A stretch of 64,000 nt of DNA from Marasmius tenuissimus (GCA_029532415.1 JAQOTA010000054.1:2356001-2420000); one strand, 5' to 3'. Shown: positions 36,663 through 49,609, numbered from the stretch's first letter. Made by a program: numbers and translations. The notes: a model not told the origin generated them from the sequence alone.

Positions 36663-39600
36663 CGGTCATGGCCAATCGGATTGCAAAACTGACCGATAAT
36701 CGGACTATTGATGCCCTATCCGAGCATAGGAAAGGCAAGGACAATCAGCCGTTCGACTTTGTCAATCCTAGAAGCAATATCAGACGTACATTGAATGAAA
36801 CCACATCTGATCGTGGAACTACGCCTGGTACCGAGACGAAGAAGATGAAAATCAAGCCTATTCGTCCGGATAAGTATAATGGGGAAGTTAGCGCCCGGAA
36901 ATTTCTACGATTTGTCAAAGCAGTGCGAAGGTACATGATCGACGGAAATGTTCCTATTGAGCGTCAGGTGGATATCATGACCAATGACCTCGAAGGAATT
37001 GCTTACAACTTCGTTGAACGCTTGTGTGGCAATGAACCTGAGAATTGGACTTTGAATGATGTGTTCATTGAGTTATACAACCACATATTCCCGTTGAACT
37101 ATCAATCAGAACAGTGTAAGAAATTGAAGAACCATACTCAAAATGGACGACGAGTAAGGACTTACTTTGCTTCTTTTGAGGAGCTCTGTGACACTATTGG
37201 AAACATTGACGACGATTCTAAGGTGGCCACTTTGTGGGACGGTTTCGACCCAATCATTCAGAAGGGACTATATAATCGGGAACTGCACCCCGAACGGTCT
37301 TCATGGAATGATGTTGTCATTACTGCAGAAACTGTTGAGCTGGTTGAGGGTATCACAACGGGCAATAATGCCGGAAATAAGCATCAGGGGCATAATGGGA
37401 ACAAGAAAAAGTTCCGAAAGGAAGAACGTACCTCTTCCTTTTCAGTCACGGTTCAGGAAGGTTCATCTAAGCCCAAGAACTCAACATCTGAGAAGAAACC
37501 CTTCAGCAAAAAGGATAATAACAAGAAGGGCAAAGGACAGACTCTATCAGCCGAGAAAAAGAAACAATATCGTGCTGAGGGACGATGCTTTGGTTGTGGA
37601 GAGTTGGGTCATCTTGTGCGAGACTGTCCGCCTAATACAACTGTGAAAGGCGATAAAGGCTCGAAGAACCCGCCGGGTTTAACTAGTCATAACCTGGAGT
37701 TTGAACTACCCGGGATGAATGATATGTGGGAAGATGAAGAGGATATGATTGCTACACTTACCCTAAACTCTATGGCACCCGTGCGGCTTGATTGGTTCAC
37801 TGATGTGGAACAGACTCTATTTGAGGAAGACTTCTTCAGTACCCTGGATGAATATCAGCTGAATGAGGAGGATGGAGATGAGTCCGATGATGAGGGCAGT
37901 GTCAACTGCCCTGACTCAGAGGACGATGAAACTCCCTACTTACCCCCGCTGGAATCAGTTCCTGAAACTCAATTTGAAGATGACGACTCAGATGATGAGA
38001 TGCCTCCGCTGCAGGATGTCTCCGATACGGAATCTGAAATGGATCCCGAGGAAGGGATATCCGAGCATGGCCAAGAATTTGACGATGAACCGATGTCAGG
38101 AATTATGGAGACGGGACATGCCTCTTCATGTGCGATCACGATTCAACCTTCCTGCCCTACAACTGATGATTCTGATATACCTATGCTGGACTTGGATATT
38201 GAAATGGACTCTGAAGTTGAGAAACGAGACCTGTGTCCTGAATTCCCGTGCCATCATGTTGATAAGATCTTGCGAGTTTGGGATAGTGGGGATTTGATCG
38301 TGGATTACCAGGATCGTTGGTCAGTGAAATGTGGCCTAAGGTCCCGAACTGGTGGTTTTAGGTGGACTGACAGCGCAGCCTGGTATGATCGCCACCGGAT
38401 GCAGGGTCACTGGGATATTGTTGAAAAAGTCCGTAACACAGACTGGGAGGTGGACTTATTTACAATGCCACCCAAGTTGACAAAATCACAGTCGAGATGA
38501 GCCCAAAAGGATGGTGCTTACCAAGGGGCCTACATGTTTAACTACTTGAACAATGACACATTTGGATTTGAATCAGACGCCAAACCATTGTCATTTGGGG
38601 ATCCAATAGCGCAACGACTACAACATGTCCTCACCTATAATTCAGTATTTTTCGGAGATGAATTGATCTCGGATGCTGTAAAGGGATATGTCGAAGATCG
38701 GTTCATGGTGTACCGTGTGGGTCCTGATTCATGACTAGTATCAGATCTATGGTGGGAACGCTTGGATCCAGGAGCAATGGACATGACTGTAACAGGAACA
38801 TACCTAAGGAACCCTGAGTGGCGAGCGGCAGCTTGGTATAATGGCCAACGCCGGGAATAGGCCGGGCTATCTGCATGAGAAGGCAATGAGAAGTATAATT
38901 CTCCTGTAAATATGATGGGTGATGCGTACATGAACGCGATACAGTGCATGTTAAACTTTTGCTATGACGGCCATTTTTACCCCGGCGATGACTTACCCAT
39001 ACCGCCCGAGGGAAAACCCATGAAGCGAGACCGATTCCGAGCCATACCTATGAATTATGAGTTTACAGAATACTTGATACACGATAAATGGCATAACCTT
39101 AAGTTTGTGCTGCCTCGCAAGCTATTGGAAGAACCGCGGTTGAATTTGGTACGGTGGTTAACCAAACAATATGTGAAGGCAAACCAAACAGCCTATCCGT
39201 TTGTACTGGGGAAAAGTGAGTGGGATATTCGGCAGGTTTTTCAATTAAGCCCGCAAAGACCCGATCCCCCAGAAAAACCAGAAGTCATACAAGCAACTCA
39301 GCCGTTCGGGGTAGCCAGCTCATCCCGAGTAACACTCGAAAACGGTTTGGAGAACCATATGCCGCAGAATCTAAGCGACGACGAACTTATTGAGTACCTC
39401 ATCTGGAAAGGGGACTTACCACAAGCGGAAGAGATACAACTGCATCTTAATGGGGTGCAAATTCCAAAGGGACAGTATGGAGGAATTCAGCGAAATGCGG
39501 CTCGGGTCAAGGATCCTGGGCGAAAGATACCTCGGCCTATTGTGGTAGTAGTCAGAATCAACGGGCACCCGTGCCGTGCACTGATTGATACAGGGTCGTT

Positions 39601-42600
39601 GGGTGACTTTATGTCAAACACTGTGGTTGATCAGTTGAACTGTAAGAAGAAAGAGTTGCGAAGCCCGCTTACACTGCAACTTGCGGTGCAAGGTTCTCGA
39701 TCTAAAATCAACTTCGGGGTCGAAGTTCAGTTTCAGTATCAGGGTATCAATGAGACCCGATATTTCGATGCGGCAAATATACAGAGTTATGATCTTATAT
39801 TGGGCACCCCATGGTTGTTTCAGCATCAAGTAATGATAGGATTCAATGATGCGCGGGTCGTGATTGGTTCTAAGACATCGTTACCTATGGAAGGACCAAC
39901 CGTATCGCAGCTTGCTGTCCGCAGCCTTGAGATTCGGGAGGACCATGTGAATACGACTAGACAACTCTTGATGAAATATGCTGAACCGTTGTGCAAAACG
40001 GCTGATGAAACTGGTCTACCTCCTTTGCGTGATATCAACCACCGTATACCATTGATTGACGAGTCCCTCGTAATTCCATGGCGTCCGGCTCGGCTGCCTG
40101 AACGTTATCGGGATGCTTGGGCTGAGAAGCGAGATTCATATATCAAAAGTGGCAGGTGGCAGCATACAACAGCTTCAAATACATGCCCCATCCTCTTGAT
40201 TCCCAAGAATCCTCGTGATCCCAAGCTTCGGACTGTGTTTGATTTACGTGCGCAGAATGCTAACACAAAGAAGCTCGCGTCTCCATTACCAGATATTGAT
40301 GGAATACTCCGGCGTGCAGCTCGCGCTAAGTACAGATCCACTATGGATGGGAAAGATGCATACGAGCAAATCCGCATGCATCCAGACGACGTCTATAAAA
40401 CCGCAATGTCTACGCCAGATGGAAACATGGTGTCGTTAGTTATTCAACAAGGAGACTGTAACGCCCCTACGACTTACCAAACATTGATGAATCATATATT
40501 CTCACCATACATTGGCCGCTTCATGGACGTATACCTGGATGATGTGATTATATATTCTGATTCGCTAGATGAACATATCAAACACGTTAAAATTGTCATC
40601 GATGTTTTGAAGAAACAGAAGCTATACCTCAGCGCCTCAAAACTAAAGTTTTTGGCTGCAGAGGTCAGGATTCTCGGACGAATAGTGTCGGATGACGGCA
40701 TCAAAATGGACCCGGAAAAGGTCGACGCTGTCCTCAAGTGGAAAACGCCGACTAACCAGGACCTGTTGCGTGGCTTTCTTGGGTCTGTGGGCTATTTAGC
40801 AGACGATATCTCGACTGTTCGCATTCCTATGGCCCACCTACATGGTTTGACCGGGGACTCGGTGTCATTTCGATGGGGATACACAGAAGAACGTGCATTC
40901 CAACAAATTAAGACCCTGGTTGGGGGTGCTGAGTCGCACCATCGTGTACCGCTCAACTACTCTCCCAGGGCGCCTCAGATATGGATGGTAACAGATGGTT
41001 GCAACACCGGCGTTGCGGGTGTTGTCACCCAAGGTGATAGCTGGAGGGCGGGCAAAGTGGCTGCCTTCTATTCTGCTAAGCTTAATCCGGTTCAGCAGAA
41101 TTACCCTGTCCACGAAATCGAGATGTTGGCTGGTGTAGAAACTATGCTTCGACACCGGGATATCCTGCAAGGTGTTCGTTTCAAGTGGATTACAGACCAT
41201 AAAGGCTTGACCCACCTAATGGCTCAGAAAGATTTATCGGGACGACAAGCTCGTTGGCTTGAGAAGATTTCTGAGTTTGATTTTGAAGTGGTGTATGAAC
41301 CGGGCAAGGATAACATCCTCGCAGACGCTTTATCAAGGATGTACTCGAATGATGCTCCTGGAACGGTACGAGCCCGTGGGGAATATACATACCACGATCT
41401 CATCGATAACGATGTTTTGGAGTCTTGTGCAGTCTCAATGCCGTTGTTGGTGGATGTTGAAGCGACTTGTATGGTTCCGGACACACTGTTTGTGGCACCT
41501 ATGACTCTTCGAACATCTCGTACAAGGTCTCATCGCACTATTGAGGCTGAAGAACACGAATCAGCGCGTCGTGGTACAGCTTCCGTTCCCCGGGTGAAAC
41601 GAAAGGAGGGCGGGAACCCCACTGAAAATTTACTTTCAGCTGAGGTTAGAGAACACGAACTGTCCGAGCTGCCTGAATACAAACCTGGTTCTCCTAAAGT
41701 TACTGAAACTGCAGAAACTGAGGACCTTGAAGATGTTGAGAAAGATGTACCTCCATTGGAAATTGCAGTAGCGCAAGGGAAGGAGGGCGTAAATCTGCGA
41801 TCGCTCATCAAAGATAAATACGACGGAGACGCTACCTTTCGAACTATCATGGAGAACCCAAAGAATTACCGAAACTTTGAGGTTGAAGACGGTTTGATCT
41901 TCGTGCATCTTCCCGACAGGCAGCTGCTGTGCATTCCTAAACTCAAGGTGGGAACTCGTAACGTGCGAGAGATAGTCATTGACGAAGCACATTCTATTCT
42001 GGCCCACTTGGGAGCCAAGAAGACTCTGGCATACGTGCGAGATTCTGTATGGTGGGAAACTATGGTGTTTGATGTGCAAGCCTTCTGCGACTCATGTGTC
42101 GTATGCCAACAGACTAAAGCTGGCAATCATAAGCCATACGGTCTGTTAAAAACACTAGAAGTACCCACTGAACCATGGGAGTCTATTGGTATTGACTTTG
42201 TCGGGCCTCTGCCCATTTCAGAAACAAGAGACGGTACCTATGATATGATAACGTCAATAATTGACCATCTGACAGGAATGGTACACGTTGTACCTAGCAG
42301 GGCTGACTATTCGGCCAAAGACATTGCTGAGCTGATTTTCAGTGAAGTATACAAACACCACGGTCTGCCAAAACGGATTGTAAGCGACCGGGATTCATTG
42401 TTTACCAGCAAGTTTTGGACCCACTTACACAAACTGATCGGGACAAAATTGAAATTGTCCAGCGCCTATCATCCTGAAACGGATGGCGCCACAGAACGGT
42501 CAAACCGAACCATTGGTCAAATGCTAAGACAGTGCGTCAATGAAGCCCAGGATGACTGGGCTACAAAGCTACCTGCAGTGGAATTCGCTATCAACAGTGC

Positions 42601-44497
42601 TCAGTTGGAAACTACTGGCTACGCACCGTTCTTCCTCAACCAGGGGAGAATGCCACGGACTTTCATAGGTGATACTCCCACTAAAACCGAATTCCCGGGT
42701 GTTCGAAAGTTTGTGGATAATATGAAAATGGCAGTCATTGCGGCTCACGATAGTATATTGCATCAACGGGTAAAACAGACCCGAGATGCTAACCGTCGCC
42801 GTATTCCCTCTCCTTTCAAAGACGGAGACTTGGTCTATGTTTCAACGGTCAATATGAAACTTCCGAAAGGAAAAGCTCGGAAACTCACACCGAAATACAT
42901 CGGACCTTACAAGGTTCTGAAGGTTGTCGGCGAAACATCTTGTCAAATAGAACTACCCCCGAGTCTGAAAAAACGCGGGTTACATGATGTTTTTCATGCA
43001 TCCTTGCTTCGAATACACGTACCAAGTGATGATCGCCTCTTCCCCGGACGGCTTGATATGCAAATTGGTTTGTTTGATGGTTCCGAGACAGAATGGCCCG
43101 TCGAACGAATAATCTCACACAAAGGATCTAGAGCGGATGCGTTATTCCAAGTGTTGTGGAAGTCGGGAGATACGACCTGGCTTCCGTATGAGCGGGTGTC
43201 GCACCTTTCTCAGCTATCCGACTACTTCCTGCTACTGGGCATATCCGATGTTTCACAGTTGACGAAGCGGGTGGTGGTAGATAAAAATAGCCTTGAAGTT
43301 GGGTTTTTGGACTTCGCATCTGACAGTGACAAAGAAAACAACGGATATATAAGACGTCGGTTTGTAAAAGACTGTAGACAACCAACCCGCTTACCTCTAT
43401 CATCTATCTACATGTCTTCCACCACCTCCTCTACTCTTCCCAAGGGCCGTATCCCAAAGAAAAAGAACAGCCCCGTCAACAACGAATCCGCATCCAGCAA
43501 CCCTGCTCCCAGTAGTACCACCGTACCCGAGACCACCACCACAACATCCAGTACCGTCACAGAGTCTTCTGCCACCGTCAACATTGAACCCAAGCCCATG
43601 TTTGCGGCCCTTGACTGCGTCTCTTATGACGATATCCTCCAGGAATGGCAGTTCCATATTGGGGATCCTGACCTCGAGTTGCCTCGGTCGATCTCGTTCC
43701 AACGCCTCAAGGCGTTCATCTACACTTCCTACGCCATTGGTGCCGGGTTTAAACACATCACTATCCCCGACGAATACTTTGATATTGCCACGGTCGTGAA
43801 CGACAATACTCCCGCCAAGTTTGGCGTCCGCTTTGCAACGTATGGCGAAGACGGAGAAGTTATCCGTGGAGACAAACCGGTCGGACTTCGTCACTTTTAC
43901 ACACCTGACCAGTTGGAAAAGTTGGAAATGGCTCACCATGACGCGAAAATCAAGAACCATGCCCGAAGCCACTTCCCCAAACCAGAAATCTCTACTCCCC
44001 CCGTGCACCATGCTGCTACTGGCATCTCCCAGGGATCCACCATTGCCCCTATGTTCGGAATGGACATCTTCGCTGACATCTTGACGACTGATCGTGGCCG
44101 TAAAACAGTTCTCCACTCCTTGGTCAATGCGGCGGCTGGATACACCAACATCATGCAGAGGAATGCTGTGCAGAAGAGAGAGAAGGAGGAACGAAGGATT
44201 GCTGAAGCATACGAGTTGAAAAAGAAGAAGGAGGTGTTGGCTAGGGTTCAGGCTGCGAAGAATATCATTGCCAAAGCCAAGAAGGATGCGAAGGGAAAGG
44301 GCAAGGTTGAAGATGACATGCTCGTCGACTGACAGCTGACAGAACGGCCTCGTGGGCCGAGCGCTTGTTTTCTCTATTCAGTTTCGGACCGATTTCCTTT
44401 TTGACGCTTTGACTTCATTACGGACACTTTCTACTCTCCCCAAACTATCCATTTTTGTTTCCTTGATTCGAAATTACTCAAATTCCGGGAGGGCGTA

Positions 44498-44860
44498 TGT
44501 AGCCTCCATGACCGTTACACTCCATGACTCATTTCTTTTACTACGTTTGCCCCGAATATTGGACATTTTATGTCCCATGACGTTGTACCACACGAGCTTC
44601 CGAGTTCTCTTTTCTGTTTCCCAAATCTTGAAACTCCCGACTACAAACATTCTCGAAGGACTCTGTATTTCACATCTACCATACAGCCACCCGTGTACAG
44701 TATAAATACTGGCTCACTCTCTGTCTGTATGGGACACAATTCACACTCTATTCTCGTTCTCTCGTTGCGACTGAATACTCAGCTCACCTCTGACACTTGT
44801 CACTCCGGTTCCCTCTTCATTCCTGCCTCACGCCGTGACTCACAAGTCACTAGTGCGACA
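44498..44860 (+). repeat. Gypsy 3' LTR
   Basis: Matches 29214-29585 except for scattered transitions and the 9-bp indel; directly followed by the target duplicate ATGGA. Confidence 0.93.
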
Positions 44861-45005
44861 ATGGAACATAAGATGTACATTACCTATATCAAGTTGGGAA
44901 TGGCGTGTACACTCTCGGTCATCGGGCGGGATCATTGTACAATGGAGAACATCATTTTATATGAGTACATACGTGTCCATGAGCGTGCAATACATAACAT
45001 CTAAG

Positions 45006-47535
45006 TTACAGGTGAGCATAGCCCTCAGCACGTAAAACGTCCATTGTGTCGTCTACTGACTTGTCCTCAAAAGCAATCTCAGACTGACATTCCTTGTCAG
45101 AGTCTCGATAACCGTAGTCATCGAGCTCAGACTCATTCTCCTCGCCCGATGATACCTCCATCTCCTCATCGACAAGCTCGGATTCGTCCATAGGTTGACC
45201 TTCTGGCTGCTCTTGAGGTACCTTGTGGCATTTCGGAAGGTGCGTTGTGTGGCTGACAGCAATACCTGGCACATACCAAGAAAACATATCACGGTCGACA
45301 AAGCTGCAGGAAATCAGTAACGAAGATACAGTAAATGATCATGCGACTTACATGCATACGTAGTGTCTATTCCAGTCTTTCCCTTCATCCTGGTTCCAGT
45401 GAGTGATTGTAGGTGCCATGAGGTCTGAGCGCTTTCCGAGAGCAAAAGCAGGAACAAGATGAGCTGCACGCAGGACATGCTGCGGATCGAGAAAACCGAT
45501 AGCCCCAGGTTCAGTGCTGTCGACCCATCCAACCCTTGGTAATTGTTTTCTTGCAGGCCCAAACTTGTACCGTGTGTCAACCGTGAACCAGCAAACCCAT
45601 AGGAATGTGATGTCCCTCAACCGTCCATCACCTTCGTAGTAAACACGAGCATGGAAGATCCCGAGTGTGCGTGCATACCAATAAGGGTGAGAGTCGGGCT
45701 CCCTCTCGCCAGCTAGAACCATAACGTCGGGATGGTTTCCCAAATTGACAGAGTCCTGGCACCGGTGTAGGTCATACGACGTGTACTGAACATTGAGGAC
45801 CTTGTGGCAATAGATACGATCGTTGATTATCTTCACACTGGCGCATTCTTTGCTGGAGAACTGGTCATCCCGGCGGTTTAGGATAACGGAGAGTAGGTGG
45901 TTCTTGAGTTTGAAAAGAAAGCCCTGCGAATGATGGTTAGATAGCGGGTAAGAAAGAATTGGAATGACTTACGTCGACTGCGGGGTCACCGCTGTGTTTG
46001 TTCATCCATTCTCGTACGTTGAACCAGTTACTGCAGTCCGCCGAGATGAAATGGTGTGTGTTGGGAGAGGTGACCAGCGGGGGCTCAGAGTCAGAGGGCT
46101 TCTGAGGCTCTTTACCTTTCACCACTCGAGCCTCGATGCGGCGAATGATCTGCTCTCGCCGTTCATGGTTGGCCACCTGCTTGACAAATTTGGATTTGTT
46201 TGTACGAGCGTAGAACCTCTTGACACGCCGATGTTCTAGTTCACCCTGCAAATGGTTAGTAATTTACTTATGAGCAAGAAAAAGAAACATACAATCTGGG
46301 TCGAATAATTGTCTGTTGTGCCAACCAAACCAAGGAAGCGAATGTAATGCCCAAGGGCATGCAGCTTGTAGGTGTTAATATTGAACTGCTTCTTCTTAGC
46401 ACCCGATGCTCCACCTGTTTGTTTTTGTTTGGTGCTCCCGGTCTCCACCTGCTTCTTTGCCAGGGCTGCTTTTCAACGACCTTGAGCTGCAGTTTCCTTT
46501 GGCAATTCTTTGGTGATATAGGCAGAACAGACAGTGGTCTTGAACCTCCTCAAAGACTTGCCAAGGGAGGTTGTTGTGGAATCCATGTCTGCAATAGAGG
46601 TGTCTGAATGCAGCCGTAGCTTGGCATACGCATGCCAAGTACAGAGGTCGTAAAGAAGGTCGAGAACAATGCTGTTGTGGTCGGGAATAAGGCCGTCGAA
46701 TACAGGAATGGAGCACTGCGTGTCAAACGAGTCAGTAAAAAAATAAGGCAGGGAAAAATCAAGTACTAACCTGAAGGAGGTCCTCAAAATCTCTAGCCGC
46801 AAGCTGTTTCATGGCTGACACGTTAACGGAGAATTTGCGTATAGTGTCCTGGCCAAACATAGGGACCATCCGATACCTTGAAAGCATAGTCAGCAGGATG
46901 CTCAAACGCAATAAGCAATATCTTACCTGGAGTTGAGTTTTTGTATTGAATTGCCGCCGATGCTGCACAGAATGCGAAGGAGGTGGATGAAGGTAGCCTT
47001 CCAAACCCCAAGCTCAAACTCGTGCAATATATCCGGCACGAGCATACTGTAAAAGTTCATTCCGAACTTGTGAAAGCGCTCCGAGAACGTGTTCTGCAAT
47101 TATCATCAGCGTAAGGAGTTTGCCATTGTTAAGTAGATGTACATACTCGTGTCGGTACCCATGACTTGGCCTGTAACACTGCTTTGACTGCAGAGCTTGC
47201 AACCGCTCTGCCTTTTGCAAAGATCCAAGTCTGAACTCGCTCAATGGTGCTTCGCCTGTCCTCTGTATCAACGCAAGCCTTGCGTTCTCGACGTTGCTGG
47301 TCACGTAACATCCCGAGTTTGTGGATCTGGTCTTTCTTGACACAACATTGAGTGCAGGGACATCAACCGAGGTTCCGTATAGTTGCTAGCAAGACCCTGG
47401 AGCATTGTGAGCGAGAGGAAGAACACAGTACATGGCAACTTACCTTTCGGGATAATCCGCAGAGTAAGTGAAAAATCGGGGGAAGATACGACGCACGACG
47501 CCATCCGCACACTGGATGCAGATTGCTCGTGTCAT
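45006..47535 (-). pseudogene. Transposase-like gene of the DNA transposon, truncated and with two stops
   Basis: Nine or so exons read on the minus strand. Recognisable segments: FFTYSADYPE, CPCTQCCVKKDQIHKLGML, LVPDILHEFELGVWKATFIH, KQLAARDFEDLLQ, IPVFDGLIPDHNSIVLDLLY, KKKQFNINTYKLHALGHYIR, GTTDNYSTQ-GELEHRRVKR, RTLGIFHARVYY, FLDPQHVLRAAHLVPAFALG and FVDRDMFSWY, then an acidic tail. This order matches a large, much-repeated Agaricomycete transposon protein family; the PDxLHE block resembles catalytic segments of CMC/Plavaka transposases. Stops TGA at 47364-47366 (before CPC) and 46473-46475 (in a G-R-x-K-A-A-L context) both fit CGA to TGA. The N-terminal half of the family's usual protein is missing upstream of 47535. 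Confidence 0.7.
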
Positions 47536-49185
47536 GATCCCTCCAGAATTTGTCGCCAAGTTCGATGCAGATCCAGATGCGTAAATACCTTCTCGTTCGA
47601 TCATTGCAGTACTAAGTTGTGTTGTAGGTTTCTAGCCAAACTCGAAAATGGCCAGATCAAGTGCAGGGCGCATGATCTTGGCCTTTGCCTTTACAAGAAC
47701 GGCGTCTATGACGAATCGGATCCCGGAGATGGTCTTTTTAGATCATTGTTCCTGGTCCTTATAAGTCGTGTTCTGTTTACTTACTGACCAGTGGCTAACG
47801 ACATATCTTCCTCGATATGGAAGTTCATCTATATGGGACCAGAGGCTGCCACGATGCACGGTGTGATGTTTACCCCTGGTGAAGAGCCCTCTACGAGCCG
47901 CGGCCAGGCTGCCAAGCATGGCTTGCTGGAGCCTACAAAAGATACCATCGCCTATGCTGTAGTTCATGTGAGTTGTGCACCTCACTGTTTCTTTCCCCGC
48001 ACTCGTTCTGACGTTGCTCAAAGGGCATTCATGCGATTGGCATGAGCGGCCACTGGAGGAAAGGCCAGAACGGCATGCTCAACTCACAACTACACAGGGC
48101 TGTGTTGAGGTACTTTGACGACCCGGTGTTTGCACGGGACACCCTGTACTGGTGGAAAACGCAAGTCACAGTTTACACTCTCAGTTTTTCGTTTCTTCTG
48201 ATAATCTCTGTTAGTGAGGGCCTTGCTGGTGCATCCGTCAACCCAACATCCAAGGAAGACACAGACGTTGACCCAGATTCGATGTTCGGCAAGACCCTAC
48301 AGAAGAGAGAGTTCAGGTGTCTGTTCTTGCCATGATAGCGGTGAAAGCTGCAGCAGCAGTTGGTGCTGCTGTCACAGCAGACACTTCTATGGACCAGGTC
48401 GAATCTCTTGAGACTTGTCTCGAGCAACGCCGCATTGCCCTCGTCTCTACTGTCATCATCCAAGTATCTACTGATGACAGTGCCCTTCCCCCCTTTACCG
48501 ATGACGACACCCTCGTTTCTACCTCTGCCGACAACACTGAAGTAGCCGCCCCCGTCACTGATGATTTTGCACCACCACCCTCTCGCACCATCGGCTCTCT
48601 CGTTAACAGCAGCCAAGTTGAAGATCCCACAGACCTCTCGGGTGAACAACTGATGGACTGGGATAGTGACAACGACTTTGGCCTGGCGGCTGATGACGAC
48701 GACTTTGGCCTGGCAGCTGATGCCATGGCCATTGACGAGACGCAGTATGTCGAAGGGTCAACTCAGACTCAGAGAGGTGTGAAGACCTCAGAGGCAGATG
48801 CCGTAGGTGTTTCTTGCATCGTATTCTCTTCTCGTAACTTATCCATCTTCAGATGACCCAAGCTGAATCTGTCACGGAGCCTGAGACCGAGGAAGACAAA
48901 CCACCACCTCCTGTCAAACAGCTGTCGACCTCAAACGTGAAGAAAACGTACCGAAGAAGTGCTGCGACAAGAATTATCGAGGACTCTGACGCTGAAGACA
49001 ACGAGGAGGTTGAGGAAAAACCGAAGTCGGCGAAGTCGAAGGGAAAGGGTAAGCGTAAGGTTGCCGATGGCCCCGATGCTGTAGAGAAAAAGAGGAAGAA
49101 GCAGAAGAACGACACTGAGCCCTTGCCGCCATCATTGAAAAGGGTCAAAAGTGTCAAACTTATCCTTCGCCGCGAGGATTCCTAG
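47529..49185 (+). CDS. DUF6698-like protein carried by the DNA transposon
   Basis: Several exons on the plus strand; boundaries uncertain. A plausible start is MIPPEFVAKFDADPDA at 47529 (intron donor GTAAAT at 47581), then FLAKLENGQIKCRAHDLGLC and NGVYDESDPGDGLFRSLFL, then IYMGPEAATMHGVMFTPGEE and LLEPTKDTIAYAVVH (47825-47970), HWRKGQNGMLNSQLHRAVLR and RDTLYWWKTQV (48051-48165), a Ser/Thr/Asp-rich region with repeated FGLAADDDDFGLAADAM, and a final exon ending in a Lys-rich nuclear-localisation-like tail (KSKGKGKRKV) and LILRREDS. The order W/FLY-NGVY-GLFR, IAYA.V, then WW resembles the basidiomycete DUF6698 family as I remember it. Function unknown. It is head to head with the transposase-like gene inside the same TIRs, so I infer an accessory element protein. 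Confidence 0.5.
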
Positions 49186-49609
49186 AAACGTGAGTGCTGC
49201 CGTCTCTATTCCTCTTGTGCTCTCACTAACGATGTTCATTCAAGTTCACGAACCACTTTCTTTTGCCAATGTGAGTCTCCATCTTTACCTTGTGAACTCA
49301 TTGACTAACCCATGTTCAATAGGCTCATGTTGACTCGTAACTGCTCAGTGGTAAGTACTCCTCACTGTCGTGAGGTTACTGTCGCACTAACTGTCACTTT
49401 TCCAGAATTGCGCTTGCTCGTAGCCTCCTCTGTCCCCACTGTTATGCTTGCTGCTGTTCCCTTCCTTGTACTCTCGTGACTGCTACGTACTCGCTGCACT
49501 TTCTGTATATGTATTAGAATGAATGTCATATGCTATCGTTCCCTATTCAATGTGTGCGACGTGCCCGCCTACCTAACCATTACTTCCTGTACCTGCCCTC
49601 CCGTCGTGT
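49186..49609. other. DNA-transposon interior, no further gene
   Basis: Downstream of the DUF6698-like stop; T/C-rich sequence with several GTGAGT-type sites that could allow alternative 3' splicing. No open frame of interest. Confidence 0.4.

Larger units (their letters stand above)
29740..44332 (+). pseudogene. Gypsy Gag-Pol, single frame, interrupted and with four stops
   Basis: Reading 29740-30369 and then 36668-44332 (Copia plus one target copy removed) gives one continuous frame of 2,765 codons. Order: Gag; zinc knuckle CFGCGELGHLVRDCP (37588-37632); acidic linker; protease LIDTGS (about 39581-39600); reverse transcriptase with YLDD (about 40531); RNase H (VTDGC, HEIEML, ITDHKG); integrase HHCC (about 41980-42115) and D,D-35-E core; chromodomain (about 43085-43230, VERIISHKG...FQVLWKSGDTTWLPYE); then a C-terminal extension of about 340 codons. 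Stops at 38498, 38732, 38858 and 38876 all lie in the Gag-Pol junction. Each can be explained by a single transition from Arg, Gln or Trp. Pol itself (38912-44332) is open. Confidence 0.9.
29214..44860 (+). mobile_element. Ty3/Gypsy chromovirus, split by a Copia element
   Basis: LTRs at 29214-29585 (372 bp) and 44498-44860 (363 bp) start TGTAGCCTCC and end TAGTGCGACA. A 5-bp target duplication ATGGA lies at 29209-29213 and 44861-44865. The LTRs differ by about nine substitutions, most of them C/T or G/A, plus a 9-bp duplication in the 5' copy. Without the nested Copia (30370-36662 and one CGGTC) the element is about 9.35 kb. A polypurine tract (CCGGGAGGGCGTA) precedes the 3' LTR. The primer-binding site after the 5' LTR (CTTTTTGAACACAGAACCCC) does not match a tRNA I can name. 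Confidence 0.95.

Noticed and set aside
43400..44116. Long minus-strand frame (238 codons) inside the Gypsy
   Set aside because: Exact antisense shadow of the C-terminal extension; Gly/Val/Asp-rich composition follows from the plus-strand codons.
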